Part shown: piece by piece, positions 43,001 through 58,000 of the stretch
How the letters are laid out: each line of letters opens with the position of its first letter
How positions within the stretch are numbered: the first letter of the stretch is position 1
Assembly: GCA_033239005.1 (NCBI GenBank)
Contig: BSQZ01000025.1
Span: forward strand, 8,541,501-8,605,500
Direction of reading: 5' to 3'
DNA length: 64,000 nt
Origin: Lamellibrachia satsuma
Taxonomy: Eukaryota; Annelida; Polychaeta; Sabellida; Siboglinidae
The notes under the pieces: model-generated
The model's input: only the letters and a program-made list of their open reading frames with translations
What the model was told of the DNA's origin: nothing
Databases searched by the model: none
Translations under genes and position numbers: made by a program

Positions 43001-46000
43001 CCCAGTGTGTACTTCAGACGTATACATGGACAGATCATCTAGCCCAGTGTGTACTACAGACGTATACATGGACAGATCATCTAGCCCAGTGTGTACTACT
43101 GACGTATACATGGACAGATCATCTTGCCCAGTGTGTACTACATACGTATACCTGGACAGATCATCTAGCCCAGTGTGTACTACATACGTATACGTGGACA
43201 GATCATCTAGCCCAGTGTGTACTACAGACATATACGTGGACATATCATCTAGCCCAGTGTGTACTACAGACGTATACGTGGACAGATCATCTAGCCCAGT
43301 GTGTACTACATACGTATACATGGACAGATCATCTAGCCCAGTGTGTACTACAGACGTATACATGGACAGATCATCTAGCCCAGTGTGTACTACAGACGTA
43401 TACATGGACAGATCATCTAGCCCAGTGTGTACTACAGACGTATACATGGACAGATCATCTAGCCCAGTGTGTACTACAGACGTATATACATGGACAGATT
43501 ATCTAGCCCAGTGTGTACTACAGACGTATACATGGACAGATCATCTAGCCCAGTGTGTACTACTGACGTATACATGGACAGATCATCTAGCCCAGTGTGT
43601 ACTACAGACATATACATGGACAGATCATCTAGCTCAGTGTGTACTACAGACATATACATGGACAGACCATCTAGCCCAGTGTGTACTACAGACGTATACA
43701 TGGACAGATCATCTAGCCCAGTGTGTACTAGACATATACATGGACAGACCATCTAGCCCAGTGTGTACTACAGACGTATAAATGGACAGATCATCTAGCC
43801 CAGTGTGTACTACAGACATATACATGGACAGACTATCTAGCCCAGTGTGTACATATACATGGAAAGATCATAACAAGAATTGCAGCTGCCTTTCCCAGTG
43901 AAATATTCCACCTAATCTAATACAGTTTTATATCCTGACCCTGGCTCAGTTAAGCTGCTCTGGTCTCCTGGTCCAGTCAATCAGAAATCAGACACCACAT
44001 TAGCCATGCACATTCTTGACCTAGATTCCCCCACTGAGCCAGGGAGATAGAAAGGCCTAGAAACAGGTGATTCAGTACATTACTAAGAACAAATGATGCA
44101 AGGTTCACCTGGAGACTCGTGGCAGCTTAAGCTGTCTCAGTTTCATTACAGTGCAACTAGTGTACAGATCAGGCATCTAGATCAGGAAGGCAAATTAGGC
44201 ATGCATCTCAGGAACACAGATCAGGAATGGAGATCAGGCATTGGCCAGATTTGCAACTGTAAAGTAGCTTAAACGTATTTAAACAGAAATAGCTACTATA
44301 GTGCCAATGTTACTATTGATAGGTGTTAATACGATCACCTTGTAAGATTCTCGCTTCTCTTAAGGGCGCGTGCATTACGCTGTAGAGAGGTTGTGTTGTG
44401 CAGTGTCGGTATAGTGAAGGAAGCCTTCACCAGTGAAACGAGCTGCAGTGAAGGCCACTTCTGAAACAATGAGCTATCAACTTGAGGGATGATGCGCTGT
44501 TAAAATGATGTCGAGGCTATGACTATGATAACGTCTTAACTAGTACATAATAGTTTAACATAAAACACTACATAACAATATTATTTAGTTCATGTGTACG
44601 GTATACACGTTTACTTTTTGTAAATTTGCTTACCAATCGTAAGTACTACACTTGGTTTACTGGTCTTCACAATTCTTTCACAATCACATTTCAGTGAAGC
44701 TGGAGAATGACAAAACTAAACATACACAGTGTAAAAATATAGGAAAGCAAAGCATTCAGTTTATGAGACACCCCTCCAACATATCCGTTGCTCAGGCTGT
44801 GTCACACTTGTGAGCTGTCATCAAATATCCAGGCTGTGTCACACTTGTGAGCTGTCATCAAATACACAGGCTGTGTCACACTTGTGAGCTGTGATCAAAT
44901 ACCCAGGTTGTGCCACACTTGTGAGCTGTCATCAAATACCCAGGTTGTGCCACACTTGTGAGCTGTCATCAAATACCCAGGTTGTGCCACACTTGTGAGC
45001 TGTGATCAAATACTCAGGCTATGTCACACTTGTGAGCTGTCATCAAATACCCAGGCTGTGTCACACTTGTGAGCTGTCATCAAATACCCAGGCTATGTCA
45101 CACTTGTGAGCTGTCATCAAATACCCAGGTTGTGCCACACTTGTGAGCTGTGATCAAATACCCAGGCTATGTCACACTTGTGAGCTGTGATCAAATACCC
45201 AGGCTGTGTCACACTTGTGAGCTGTCATCAAATACCCAGGCTGTGTCACACTTGTGAGCTGTCATCAAATACCCAGGCTGTGTCACACTTGTGAGCTGTC
45301 ATCAAATACCCAGGTTGTGCCACACTTGTGAGCTGTCATCAAATACCCAGGTTGTGCCACACTTGTGAGCTGTCATCAAATACCCAGGCTGTGTCACACT
45401 TGTGAGCTGTCATCAAATACCCAGGCTGTGTCACACTTGTGAGCTGTCATCAAATACCCAGGCTGTGTCACACTTGTGAGCTGTCATCAAATACCCAGGT
45501 TGTGCCACACTTGTGAGCTGTCATCAAATACCCAGGCTGTGTCACACTTGTGAGCTGTGATCAAATACCCAGGCTGTGTCACACTTGTGAGCTGTCATCA
45601 AATACCCAGGCTGTGTCACACTTGTGAGCTGTCATCAAATACCCAGGCTGTGTCACACTTGTGAGCTGTCATCAAATACCCAGGCTGTGTCACACTTGTG
45701 AGCTGTGATCAAATACCCAGGCTGTGTCACACTTGTGAGCTGTCATCAAATACCCAGGCTGTGTCACACTTGTGAGCTGTCATCAAATACCCAGGCTGTG
45801 CGCAAATGTGACCGAGGAATGAACAGTCACAGAAGTGGGCTGAGAGCTTTTAAAAGTATTTGAAATGCTGAGTAGTCTGTTTCAAGAATATAAATATTTA
45901 ACAATTTTAACTCAAATAAAAAGTGTACAAGTGACTGTAAAAAGTGTACAAGTGACTATGATAATAACAGAGACTTTTATTAAGAACATTATACACAATG

Positions 46001-49000
46001 TTTACTAACATCAACTTAGCATATTTATTTAGAGATGCAACATCAGTTAAACATTTAGTGGATCAAAGTTTCAGTCACAATGCCCCCATCTGGAGGGGGA
46101 AGGGAGATTGATGACTGACCTCTGATTCAGGCCAGGTGTATGACCTCTCATTCAGACCAGGTGTATGACATATCATACAGACAAGGTGTATGATCTCTCA
46201 CTCAGGCTAGTTGTATGACCTCTCATTCAGACAAGGTGTATGACCTCTCATTCAGACCAGGTGTATGAACTCTCATTCAGGCCAGGTGTATGACCTCTCA
46301 TTCAGGCCAGGTGTATGACCTCTCATTCTGGCTAGGCATATGACCTCTCATTTCAGATATGTTAGCTTGCATAATTAATTAAATTAAAAATAACTATGTT
46401 GTTAAATCATAATTCACTGTTTCTTTAATTAAGTGCTATTAACAATACATTTTCTGGGTTAGTCAAAGCCATATACAACACAGTTCCTGCATGGCCATGT
46501 ATAATACAGTTCCAGCATGGCCATGTATAACACAGTTCCTGCGCGGCCATGTACTGCGCAGTTCCTGCGCGGCCATGTATAGCACAGTTCCTGCGCGGCC
46601 ATGTATAGCACAGTTCCTGCGCGGCCATGTATAGCACAGTTCCTGCGCGGCCATGTATAGCACAGTTCCTGCGAGGCCATGTATAGCACAGTTCCTGCAT
46701 GGCCATGTATAACACAGTTCCTGCACGGCCATGTACAGCACAGTTCCTGCACAGCCATGTACAGCACAGTTCCTGCGCGGCCATGTATAGCACAGTTCCT
46801 GCGCGGCCATGTATAGCACAGTTCCTGCGCGGCCATGTATAGCACAGTTCCTGCGCGGCCATGTATAGCACAGTTCCTGCGCGGCCATGTATAGCACAGT
46901 TCCTGCGCGGCCATGTATAGCACAGTTCCTGCGCGGCCATGTATAGCACAGTTCCTGCGCGGCCATGTAATGCACAGTTCCTGCGCGGCCATGTATAGCA
47001 CAGTTCCTGCGCGGCCATGTATAGCACAGTTCCTGCGCGGCCATGTATAGCACAGCTCCTGCGCGGCCATGTATAGCACAGTTCCTGCGCAGCCATGTAT
47101 AGCACAGTTCCTGCACGGCCATGTATAATACAGTTCCTACAAGTCTGGTTCTTGAAGACAGCTCTCAGCAAGTGGATGTACTAAGGAGAACCTTGCAGCA
47201 GCAACTGTCGTTGGCTAAATTACTGGCAGGAGAAGGACTGCCAACTATAAATAGTCTAACTATTTAAATAACAATTTAAGTCGATTGAATTATTATTATT
47301 ATAATAATAAAAATTATTTATAAAATATAATAAATAATTATTGTAAATAAATAAAATAAATGTTCAATAAAGTGTCCTCATTCAGTTATTCTTCATTGGA
47401 AATACGCATGCCTATATAAAAAGGTTTTCAATGTTCTTAAATTTACACAGCATATCTGGTTGGGTTATGTAATCCGGTACAGCTTTCCATAATGCCAGTG
47501 CAGACACCAAGAAAGCATGTCTGCTGTAGCCCTCTAATTTGTATCATGGCACTACCAGCAGGTGTAGATAAGACAAGCACCAGCAGGTGCAGATAAGGGG
47601 CCAGTGTGTCAGACATGTAACAATGTGGAGAAGACAAGCACCAGTAGGTCAGACGTGCAACCTGGTGCAAGGCCACACAATATGGAGAAGACAAGCACCA
47701 GTAGGTCAGACGTGTAACCTGGTGCAAGGCCACACAATATGGAGAAGACAAGCACCAGTAGGTCAGACGTGTAACCTGGTGCAAGGCCACACAATATGGA
47801 GAAGAGAAGCACTAGTAGATCAGACGTGTAACCTGGTGCAAGGCCACACAATGTGGAGAAGACAAGCACCAGTAGGTCAGACATGTAACCTGGTGCAAGG
47901 CCACACACTGTGGAGAAGACAAGCACCAGTAGGTCAGACTTGTAACCTGGTGCAAGGCCATGCACTGTGGAGAAGACAAGCACCAGTAGGTCGGACGTGT
48001 AACCTGGTGCAAGGCCACGCAATGTGGAGAAGACAAGCACCAGTAGGTCGGACATGAAACCTGGTGCAAGGCCACGCAATGTGGAGAAGACAAGCACCAG
48101 TAGGTCAGACATGTAACCTGGTGCAAGGCCACACAATATGGAGAAGACAAGCACCAGTAGGTCAGACGTGTAACCTGGTGCAAGGCCACACAATATGGAG
48201 AAGACAAGCACCAGTAGGTCAGACGTGTAACCTGGTGCAAGGCCACACAATATGGAGAAGAGAAGCACCAGTAGGTCAGACGTGTAACCTGGTGCAAGGC
48301 CACACAATGTGGAGAAGACAAGCACCAGTAGGTCAGACATGTAACCTGGTGCAAGGCCACACACTGTGGAGAAGACAAGCACCAGTAGGTCGGACATGTA
48401 ACCTGGTGCAAGGCCACACAATGTGGAGAAGACAAGCACCAGTAGGTCAGACATGTAACCTGGTGCAAGGCCATGGAATGTGGAGAAGACAAGCACCAGT
48501 AGGTCAGACATGTAACCTGGTGCAAGGCCACACAATATGGAGAAGACAAGCACCAGTAGGTCAGACGTGTAACCTGGTGCAAGGCCACACAATATGGAGA
48601 AGACAAGCACCAGTAGGTCAGACGTGTAACCTGGTGCAAGGCCACACAATATGGAGAAGAGAAGCACCAGTAGGTCAGACGTGTAACCTGGTGCAAGGCC
48701 ACACAATGTGGAGAAGACAAGCACCAGTAGGTCAGACATGTAACCTGGTGCAAGGCCACACACTGTGGAGAAGACAAGCACCAGTAGGTCAGACTTGTAA
48801 CCTGGTGCAAGGCCATGCACTGTGGAGAAGACAAGCACCAGTAGGTCAGACGTGTAACCTGGTGCAAGGCCACACAATATGGAGAAGACAAGCACCAGTA
48901 GGTCAGACATGTAACCTGGTGCAAGGCCACACAATGTGGAGAAGACAAGCACCAGTAGGTCAGACTTGTAACCTGGTGCAAGGCCACGCAATGTGGAGAA

Positions 49001-52000
49001 GACAAGCACCAGTAGGTCAGACATGTAACCTGGTGCAAGGCCACACAATATGGAGAAGACAAGCACCAGTAGGTCGGACATGTAACCTGGTGCAAGGCCA
49101 CACAATGTGGAGAAGACAAGCACCAGTAGGTCGGACATGTAACCTGGTGCAAGGCCACACAATGTGGAGAAGACAAGCACCAGTAGGTCAGACATGTAAC
49201 CTGGTGCAAGGCCACACAATGTGGAGAAGACAAGCACCAGTAGGTCAGACATGTAACCTGGTGCAAGGCCACGCAATGTGGAGAAGAGAAGCACCAGTAG
49301 GTCAGACATGTAACCTGGTGCAAGGACACGCAATGTGGAGAAGACAAGCACCAGTAGGTCAGACATGTAACCTGGTGCAAGGCCATGCAATGTGGAGAAG
49401 ACAAGCACCAGTAGGTCAGACATGTAACCTGGTGCAAGGCCACACAATGTGGAGAAGACAAGCACCAGTAGGTCAGACATGTAACCTGGTGCAAGGCCAC
49501 GCAATGTGGAGAAGAGAAGCACCAGTAGGTCAGACATGTAACCTGGTGCAAGGCCACACAATGTGGAGAAGACAAGCACCAGTAGGTCAGACATGTAACC
49601 TGGTGCAAGGCCACACAATGTAGAGAAGACAAGGACCAGTAGGTCAGACATGTAACCTGGTGCAAGGCCACACAATGTGGAGAAGAGAAGCACCAGTAGG
49701 TCAGACATGTAACCTGGTGCAAGGCCACACAATGTGGAGAAGACAAGCACCAGTAGGTCAGACATGTAACCTGGTGCAAGGCCACACAATGTGGAGAAGA
49801 CAAGCACCAGTAGGTCAGACATGTAACCTGGTGCAAGGCCACACAATGTGGAGAAGAGAAGCACCAGTAGGTCAGACGTGTAACCTGGTGCAAGGCCACA
49901 CAATGTGGAGAAGAGAAGCACCAGTAGGTCAGACGTGTAACCTGGTGCAAGGCCACACAATATGGAGAAGACAAGCACCAGTAGGTCAGACATGTAACCT
50001 GGTGCAAGGCCACACAATGTGGAGAAGAGAAGCACCAGTAGGTCAGACATGTAACCTGGTGCAAGGCCACACAATGTGGAGAAGAGAAGCACCAGTAGGT
50101 AATGAACTAACTAGGAACACCCTGACACTTGTTGTCAGCTAACGTGTCTCTAACTCTAAGAAATTTAAACCTCGCATAACTCTACAGCATTTACAGCAGG
50201 TCAAATAACTTAGCAGTGTAAATAGTCATAAAACAATCACTACTCTAGTGCAATAATTAATTTATTTTAACCAATAAGGTATGGGTACCGAAATCATTCC
50301 AGTAAAAAAAAATGTTGAATTTGACGTTCACTTTCAAATAATTACTTCAGCTATGATAATAAATGGAGCAAAACATAATAAATGTCATCCGAAGAAGTAC
50401 AATACGTACTGTGAAAGAAACTTTCATAATCCATATCTGCAGACATACCTGCTTCACAGTGCCTTCCCTTCATTCCCACAGGACAAGCACACGAGTAGCT
50501 GCCTAGTGCCATGTCTGGCACACAGGTTGCGCCACTTGCACACTGGTGATCTCGACAATACACGGACACACGACACGTGTCACCAAAGAACATCTGAAAA
50601 GCAACCATAAATGATGAGGAGGCGTCATGCTTTGTGTCAATGTGACTTCATGCTCTGTGTCAATGTGACTTCATGCTCTGTGTCAATGTGACTTCATGCT
50701 CTGTGTCAATGTGACTTCATGCCCTGTGTCAATGTGACTTCATGCTCTGTGTCAATGTGACTTCATGCTCTGTGTCAATGTGACTTCATGCTCTGTGTCA
50801 ATGTGACTTCATGCTCTGTGTCAATGTGACTTCATGCTCTGTGTCAATGTGACTTCATGCTCTGTGTCAATGTGACTTCATGCCCTGTGTCAATGTGACT
50901 TAATGCTCTGTGTCAATGTGACTTCATGCTCTGTGTCAATGTGACTTCATGCTCTGTGTCAATGTGACTTCATGCTCTGTGTCAATGTGACTTCATGCCC
51001 TGTGTCAATGTGACTTCATGCTCTGTGCCAATGTGACTTCATGCTCTGTGCCAATGTGACTTCATGCTCTGTGCCAATGTGACTTCATGCTCTGTGCCAA
51101 TGTGACTTCATGCTCTGTGCCAATGTGACTTCACGCTCTGTGTCAATGTGACTTCCTGCTTTGTGTCAATGTGACATCATGCCCTGTGCCAGTGTGACTT
51201 CATGCTTGGTGCCAATGTGACTTCATACTCTGTGACAATGTGACTTCATGCTCTGTGCCAATGTGACTTCATGCTTGGTGCCAATGTGACTTCATGCTTG
51301 GTGTCAAAGTGGCTTCATACTCTGTGCCAATGTGACTTCATGCCCTGTGCCAATGTGACTTCATGCATGGTGCCAATGGAAATTCATGCACTGTGCCAAT
51401 GTGACTTCATGCTTTGTGTCAATGTGACTTCATGCTTGGTGCCAATGTGACTTCACGCTCTGTGCCAATGTGACTTCATGCTCTGTGCCAATGTGACTTC
51501 ATGCTCTGTGCCAATGTGACTTCATGCCCTGTGTCAATGTGACTTCAATCTCTGTGTCAATGTGACTTCCTGCTTTGTGTCAATGTGACATCATGCCCTG
51601 TGCCAGTGTGACTTCATGCTTGGTGCCAATGGGAATTCATGCTCTGTGCCAATGTGACTTCATGCTTTGTGTCAATGTGACTTCATGCTTGGTGCCAATG
51701 TGACTTCATGCTCTGTGCCAATATGACTTCATGCTCTGTGCCAATGTGACTTCATGCTTGGTGCCAATGGGAATTCATGCCCTGTGCCAATGTGACTTCA
51801 TGCTTTGTGCCAATGTGACTTCATGCTTGGTGCCAATGTGACTTCATGCTCTGTACCAATGTGACTTCATGCTTGGTGCCAGTGTGACTTCATGCTTGGT
51901 GCCAATGTGACTTCATGCTCTGTACCAATGTGACTTCATGCTCTGTACCAATGTGACTTCATGCCCTGTGCCAATGTGACTTCATGCTCTGTGCCAATGT

Positions 52001-55000
52001 GACTTCATGCTTGGTGCCAATGTGACTTCATGCTTGGTGCCAATGTGACTTCATGCTTGGTGCCAATGTGACTTCATGCTCTGTGCCAATGTGACTTCAT
52101 GCTCTGTGCCAATGTGACTTCATGCTCTGTGCCAATGTGACTTCATGCTCTGTGCCAATGTGACTTCATGCTTGGTGCCAATGGGAATTCATGCCCTGTG
52201 CCAATGTCACTTCATGACTTCATGCTCTGTGCCAATGTGACTTAATGCTTGGTGCCAATGTGACTTCATGCTTGGTGCCAATGTGACTTCATGCTCTGTG
52301 CCAATGTGACTTCATGCTCTGTACCAATGTGACTTCATGCTTGGTGCCAATGTGACTTCATGCTCTGTGCCAATGTGACTTCATGCTCTGTGCCAATGTG
52401 ACTTCATGCTCTGTACCAATGTGACTTCATGCTCTGTGCCAATGTGACTTCATGCTCTGTGCCAATGTGACTTCATGCTCTGTGCCAATGTGACTTCATG
52501 CTCTGTGCCAATGTGACTTCATGCTCTGTGCCAATGTGACTTCATGCTTGGTGCCAATGGGAATTCATGCTCTGTGTATGCATATTTTGAAAGACTGCTT
52601 TAAGATTTAACCAAACAGAAATGCAGGCACACATAATTCTGTATTTGTGACAAACTTACACATGTAGCCTTATTCTAACTATACTAGCTGACACTTGGTA
52701 TGGCTATAGCTTTGTATAACTATACTAGCTGACACTTGGTATGGCTATAGCTTTGTATAACTATACTAGCTGACACTTGGTATGGCTATAGCTTTGTATA
52801 ACTATACTAGCTGACACTTGGTATGGCTATAGCTTTGTATAACTATACTAGCTGACACTTGGTATGGCTATAGCTTTGTATAACTATACTAGCTGACACT
52901 TGGTATGGCTATAGCTTTGTATAACTATACTAGCTGACACTTGGTATGGCTATAGCTTTGTATAACTATACTAGCTGACACTTGGTATGGCTATAGCTTT
53001 GTATAACTAAAACTTGTTCACCTCGGTACATGAGCATGTGTATGTGCTGCCCTCTGGTTGACAAATGCCATTGTTGTGACATGTGGTGAGGCCACAGACT
53101 GTTCCGTCACAGTCTGTGACATCCAGGCCCTCCACGGCCCCTGAAACAGTCAACACACTGGAACTTCACATATGTGACTGAAACTTGACTCACAACATAC
53201 ACGATTGGGACCTGACACACAACATACACGACTGAAACTTGACTAACTACATACACGATTGGGACCTGACAAACACATACACGACTGAAACTTGACTCAC
53301 AACATACACGATTGAGACCTGACACACAACATATACGACTGAAACTTGACTCACAACATACACGATTGGGACCTGACACACAACATACACGACTGAAACT
53401 TGACTCACAACATACACGATTGAGACCTGACAAACACATACACGACTGAAACTTGACTCACAACATACACGATTGGGACCTGACAAACACATACACAACT
53501 GAAACTTGACTCACAACATACACGATTGAGACCTGACACACAACATATACGACTGAAACTTGACTCACAACATACACGATTGAGACCTGACACACAACAT
53601 ACACGACTGAAACTTGACTCACAACATACACGATTGGGACCTGACAAACACATACACGACTGAAACTTGACTCACAACATACACGATTGAGACCTGACAC
53701 ACAACATATACGACTGAAACTTGACTCACAACATACACGATTGGGACCTGACACACAACATACACAACTGAAACTTGACTCACAACATACAAGATTGGGA
53801 CCTGACACACAACATACATGACTGAAACTTGACTCACAACATACACGATTGGGACCTGACAAACACATACACAACTGAAACTTGACTCACAACATACACG
53901 ATTGAGACCTGACACACAACATATACGACTGAAACTTGACTCACAACATACACGATTGGGACCTGACACACAACATACACAACTGAAACTTGACTCACAA
54001 CATACAAGATTGGGACTTGACATACAACATACATGACTGAAACTTGACTCACAACATATACGATTGGGACCTGACACACAACATACTTGATAGAGACTTG
54101 ACACACAACATACTTGACTGAGACTTGACACAAAACATAATTGACTGAGACTTGACACAAAACATATTTCACGGAGACTTGACACACAACATACTTGACT
54201 GAGACTTGACACACAACATACTTAAGTCTTGACACACAACATACTTGACACTTAACAAACTTTACTGAGATTTGACACACAACATACTTAAGTATTGACA
54301 CACAACATACTTAACACAGACTCGATACATATAACCACTTCAAACAGCCCCTCCTGTTTAGCTAATCGTGTATCAGGTTAATTGATGTTAAGATCTGGTT
54401 ATAGTGCGTGAATAGTTTAAATAATATGTGCACTCAGTTTGATACAAGTGCGTACATTGTTTTATACAAGCACATGCATTTGGTATACAAGTGCATACAT
54501 TTGTTATACAAGCACATACATTTGTTAATGCTAAAGAATTGACTTTAATCATTAGATTGTATTTTTACAAAAGTGTGAATATAGTTTTATGTCACAGTAT
54601 ATAGAGCCAGACCTATTTTGCCTTTTTTCGCTGAATTTTGACCATATCTGGTCAAAGAAATGTAATAGTTTGTCTGATGATTTCTTCAAAACTAAACAAC
54701 AAATTTGCACAAATGAGCTAGCATGCCTTTGTACCAATATCTACTTGTAAAATGCAAACTTGACTTTCGATACATAACATTTGAAGGAGCAGTAAATAGG
54801 CCCTATACAATAAACTGGCCACTCTAGTAAATAGGCCCTATACAATAAACTGGCCACTCTAGTAAATAGGCCCTATACAATAAACTGGCCACTCTAGTAA
54901 ATAGGCCCTATACAATAAACTGGCCACTCTAGTAAACAGGCCCTATACAATAAACTGGCCACTCTAGTAAATAGGCCCTATACAATAAACTAGCCACTCT

Positions 55001-58000
55001 AGTAAACAGGCCCTATACAATAAACTGGCCACTCTAGTAAACAGGCCATATACAATAAAATAACTCTGAAAAGATATGTTGATTTAATAAATATAAGCCT
55101 TGGCAAGAATCAGACAGCCAAGATTTACACCAGTGAAACAACTCAGCCTATCGATGTGGGCTGTCTGAGAAACTTTCACTGTACAAATGCACTGTTCATA
55201 CCTGTCTCCCGTCAATTACCAGGGCCTTCAGATATACCTGTCTCACGCAGGGCATACTCTCTCCCGTCAATGACCAGGGCCCTCAGACATACCTGTCTCA
55301 CTCAGGGCATACTCTCTCCCGTCAATGACCAGGGCCCTCAGACATACCTGTCTCACTCAGGGGGTACTGTCTCCCGTCAATGACCAGGGCCCTCAGACAT
55401 ACCTGTCTCACTCAGGGGGTACTGTCTCCCGTCAATGACCAGTCCCCTCAGACATCCCTCAAATGTAGCCGGCTCGGCTTCTACTGCTGTCGGAGCAACT
55501 GATGACAGATCTGGCATGCCACCTGTGGGAAACATGGCAACGATTTCTAAATGTAACACTTTATCAACTCTATCTATCATTGCGTGCCATGAGTGACATG
55601 TGTGCCATGAGTGCCATGCGTGCCATGAGTGCCATGAGTGCCATGCGTGCCATGAGTGGCATGCGTGCTATGAGCGCCATGCGTGCCATGAGTGACATGC
55701 GTGCTATGAGTGCCATGCGTGCCACGAGTGTCACTAGTGCCATGAGTGCTATGAGTGTCACGAGTGCTATGAGTGTCACGAGTGCTATGAGTGTCACGAG
55801 TGCTATGAGTGTCACGAGTGCTATGAGTGTCAAGCATGCCACGAGTGCCATGAGTGCTATGAGTGTCACGAGTGCTATGAGTGTCACGAGTGCTATGAGT
55901 GTCACGAGTGCTATGAGTGTCAAGCATGCCACGAGTGCCACGAGTGCTATGAGTGTCACGAGTGCTATGAGTGCTATGAGTGTCACGAGTGCTATGAGTG
56001 CCATGAGCATGTAATAGTAAGTTTATTTACAGTTTCTCAGCCCCATGTCATATCTCATTCACCATAACAGGCTACATAGATATGGCCAGATTGTATATGT
56101 AAATGTAGATCACAACATTCTACACGGCTGTTGCAATATGGATTAAGCAGATAGTGAGCAACATCAAACTTCTTAACTTGAATGAGACCTCGTAACTAAT
56201 GTATATTTCTCTCTCAACTCAGCCTCACATGTCAACCTGAATGTCACTGCATCACATCTATCCACTGGCCATTGTGGTAGAGAAGCTACCGTAAGGCATG
56301 TTTCGTAGTTCGCCACATTTCGCATCTCCTGTCACAAGCGCAGTGGTCTGTCTATGTCTAATCTCCACCAGAATATAAGACAGATTCAGCAGGTTTCTGC
56401 CGTAGTAGATGGTATGGTCAATAAAACAATGGCGTTGGGGTAAAGAAGAAACTTTCAACTGTCAGTGAAAACCTGGTGACCCGTCATCTGCCCACTTTTT
56501 CTTTTATGATGAACTTGATGTGTTTGCAGATTTTATTATTAATGCATTAATTATTAGTATTCCTAAATACATTCGAAGCAAATTATTTTAACTTTTTTGT
56601 TTTTTGCCATAGGTACTGACACACATAAGCAGTATTTTTTTTACAAGTACCATTGAATTAACACGATGCAATTAACTTGCAGTGTTCTTGTTACTTGTTA
56701 TAATGCAGCATAACTATTTGTGGTGTTGTTTTCTCCGTTACTTATTAAACAGTGTAGGTTGGACATGAGAAAGTACAGAGGCTGATAAATGAATGGAACA
56801 AACTGCCAAATGATTGTGTTAATGCTAGTAGTGTGAATATGTTTAAAAATAGAATTGACAGATATCTGATAAGGACGGGCTACACATAGATGAGAAAATT
56901 GGTGGACTCTCGATAAGCCAATGGCTTCCTTGTCCATTTGCCATCTGGAACTTGTCGTTTGGGATGGCAATCTTGTTAAATAAGTATCTTTATATTGAAG
57001 ATGATGATTTATCTTCTTTGGTTTTGTTTGTATGATGCATAATTGTGCTAATTGTTTGTGGTGCTTTTTCTCTTTTTTTCACCGGTATTTTTGTGAGGAA
57101 CAGGATGCCAATCTTGCATATTATTTTATTAATATCGTAATCCATTTACACCTCTTTTCTAAGGCTTCTTTTCTTACTATATATTTCTTTTTTGTTAACT
57201 ATTTTTGTTACACAGACATACATGTTAAATCTCCCAGATTCGCTGGGAGACTCCCGGAAATCTATCAAATCTCCTGTTCTCCCAGACGGGAAAACAAATT
57301 TTTTGTGGCCTAACAAAAGATCGTCATTCCCTCCCTTTACTCGCCCTCAACAAGATCATCAATCCCTCCCTTTACTCGCCCTCAACAAGATATATGCTCA
57401 ATGTGGCTTACTGTGGTAAATGTAGGCTTTTCATTTACAGTCGACAGTTGGCTGTATATGCACTTTTTTCAACCGCAATTACTCATTTGAAGAATGTTAG
57501 CTAATGAATCATTTCCCGAAATACTAACATTAATTCTTTATACTATACTTTATACAATAGCTAAATGAAGCAACTGATGATGATATTTATCCATTATGTT
57601 ATTCCCCATGTTATCCATTATGTTATTCCCCATGTTATCCATTATGTTATTCCCCATGTTATCCATTATGTTATTCCCCATGTTATCCATTATGTTATTC
57701 CCCATGTTATCCATTATGTTATTCCCCATGTTATGATCTTGACAACTTTAAATTACAGGCAGAAAGAAATAACGAATGTATTAACATACTAAGCTCAAAT
57801 ATAAAATCAAATCAATTAAAAATTCTGCGAAATAGAAGCCTTCTTAGAAGAATTTAATCAGATAAAATTAAAGTTTAGTTAATATGCTTACAGGAAAGTT
57901 GGCTTTTAGATAATGGTAATTTATGACTTCTGCAGATCGAGGGATATCATTACATTACACAAGGCAAAACATGTAGCAACAAAGGTGGACTATAGTCATT

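Noticed and set aside
40285..43781. Open frames of over 1000 codons on both strands, 14-residue repeats
   Set aside because: They coincide exactly with the 42-bp minisatellite, whose period is divisible by three and whose unit lacks stops. Frames are open on both strands with equal quality and there is no start context, domain or splice evidence.
46425..47171. Three overlapping minus frames of about 200-250 codons
   Set aside because: All three phases of a 26-bp stop-free unit are open, which no real gene would show.
47609..50092. 827-codon minus frame and companion frames, 19-residue repeats
   Set aside because: By-product of the 57-bp array; several frames are open at once.
31680..54310. 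CRISPR-like arrays of regular repeats
   Set aside because: There are no unique spacers; whole units are repeated, and the surroundings are eukaryotic introns with no cas genes.
55502..56014. Met/Ser/Ala-repeat frame of 170 codons and its antisense partners
   Set aside because: Periods of 9 and 18 bp make frames open automatically.
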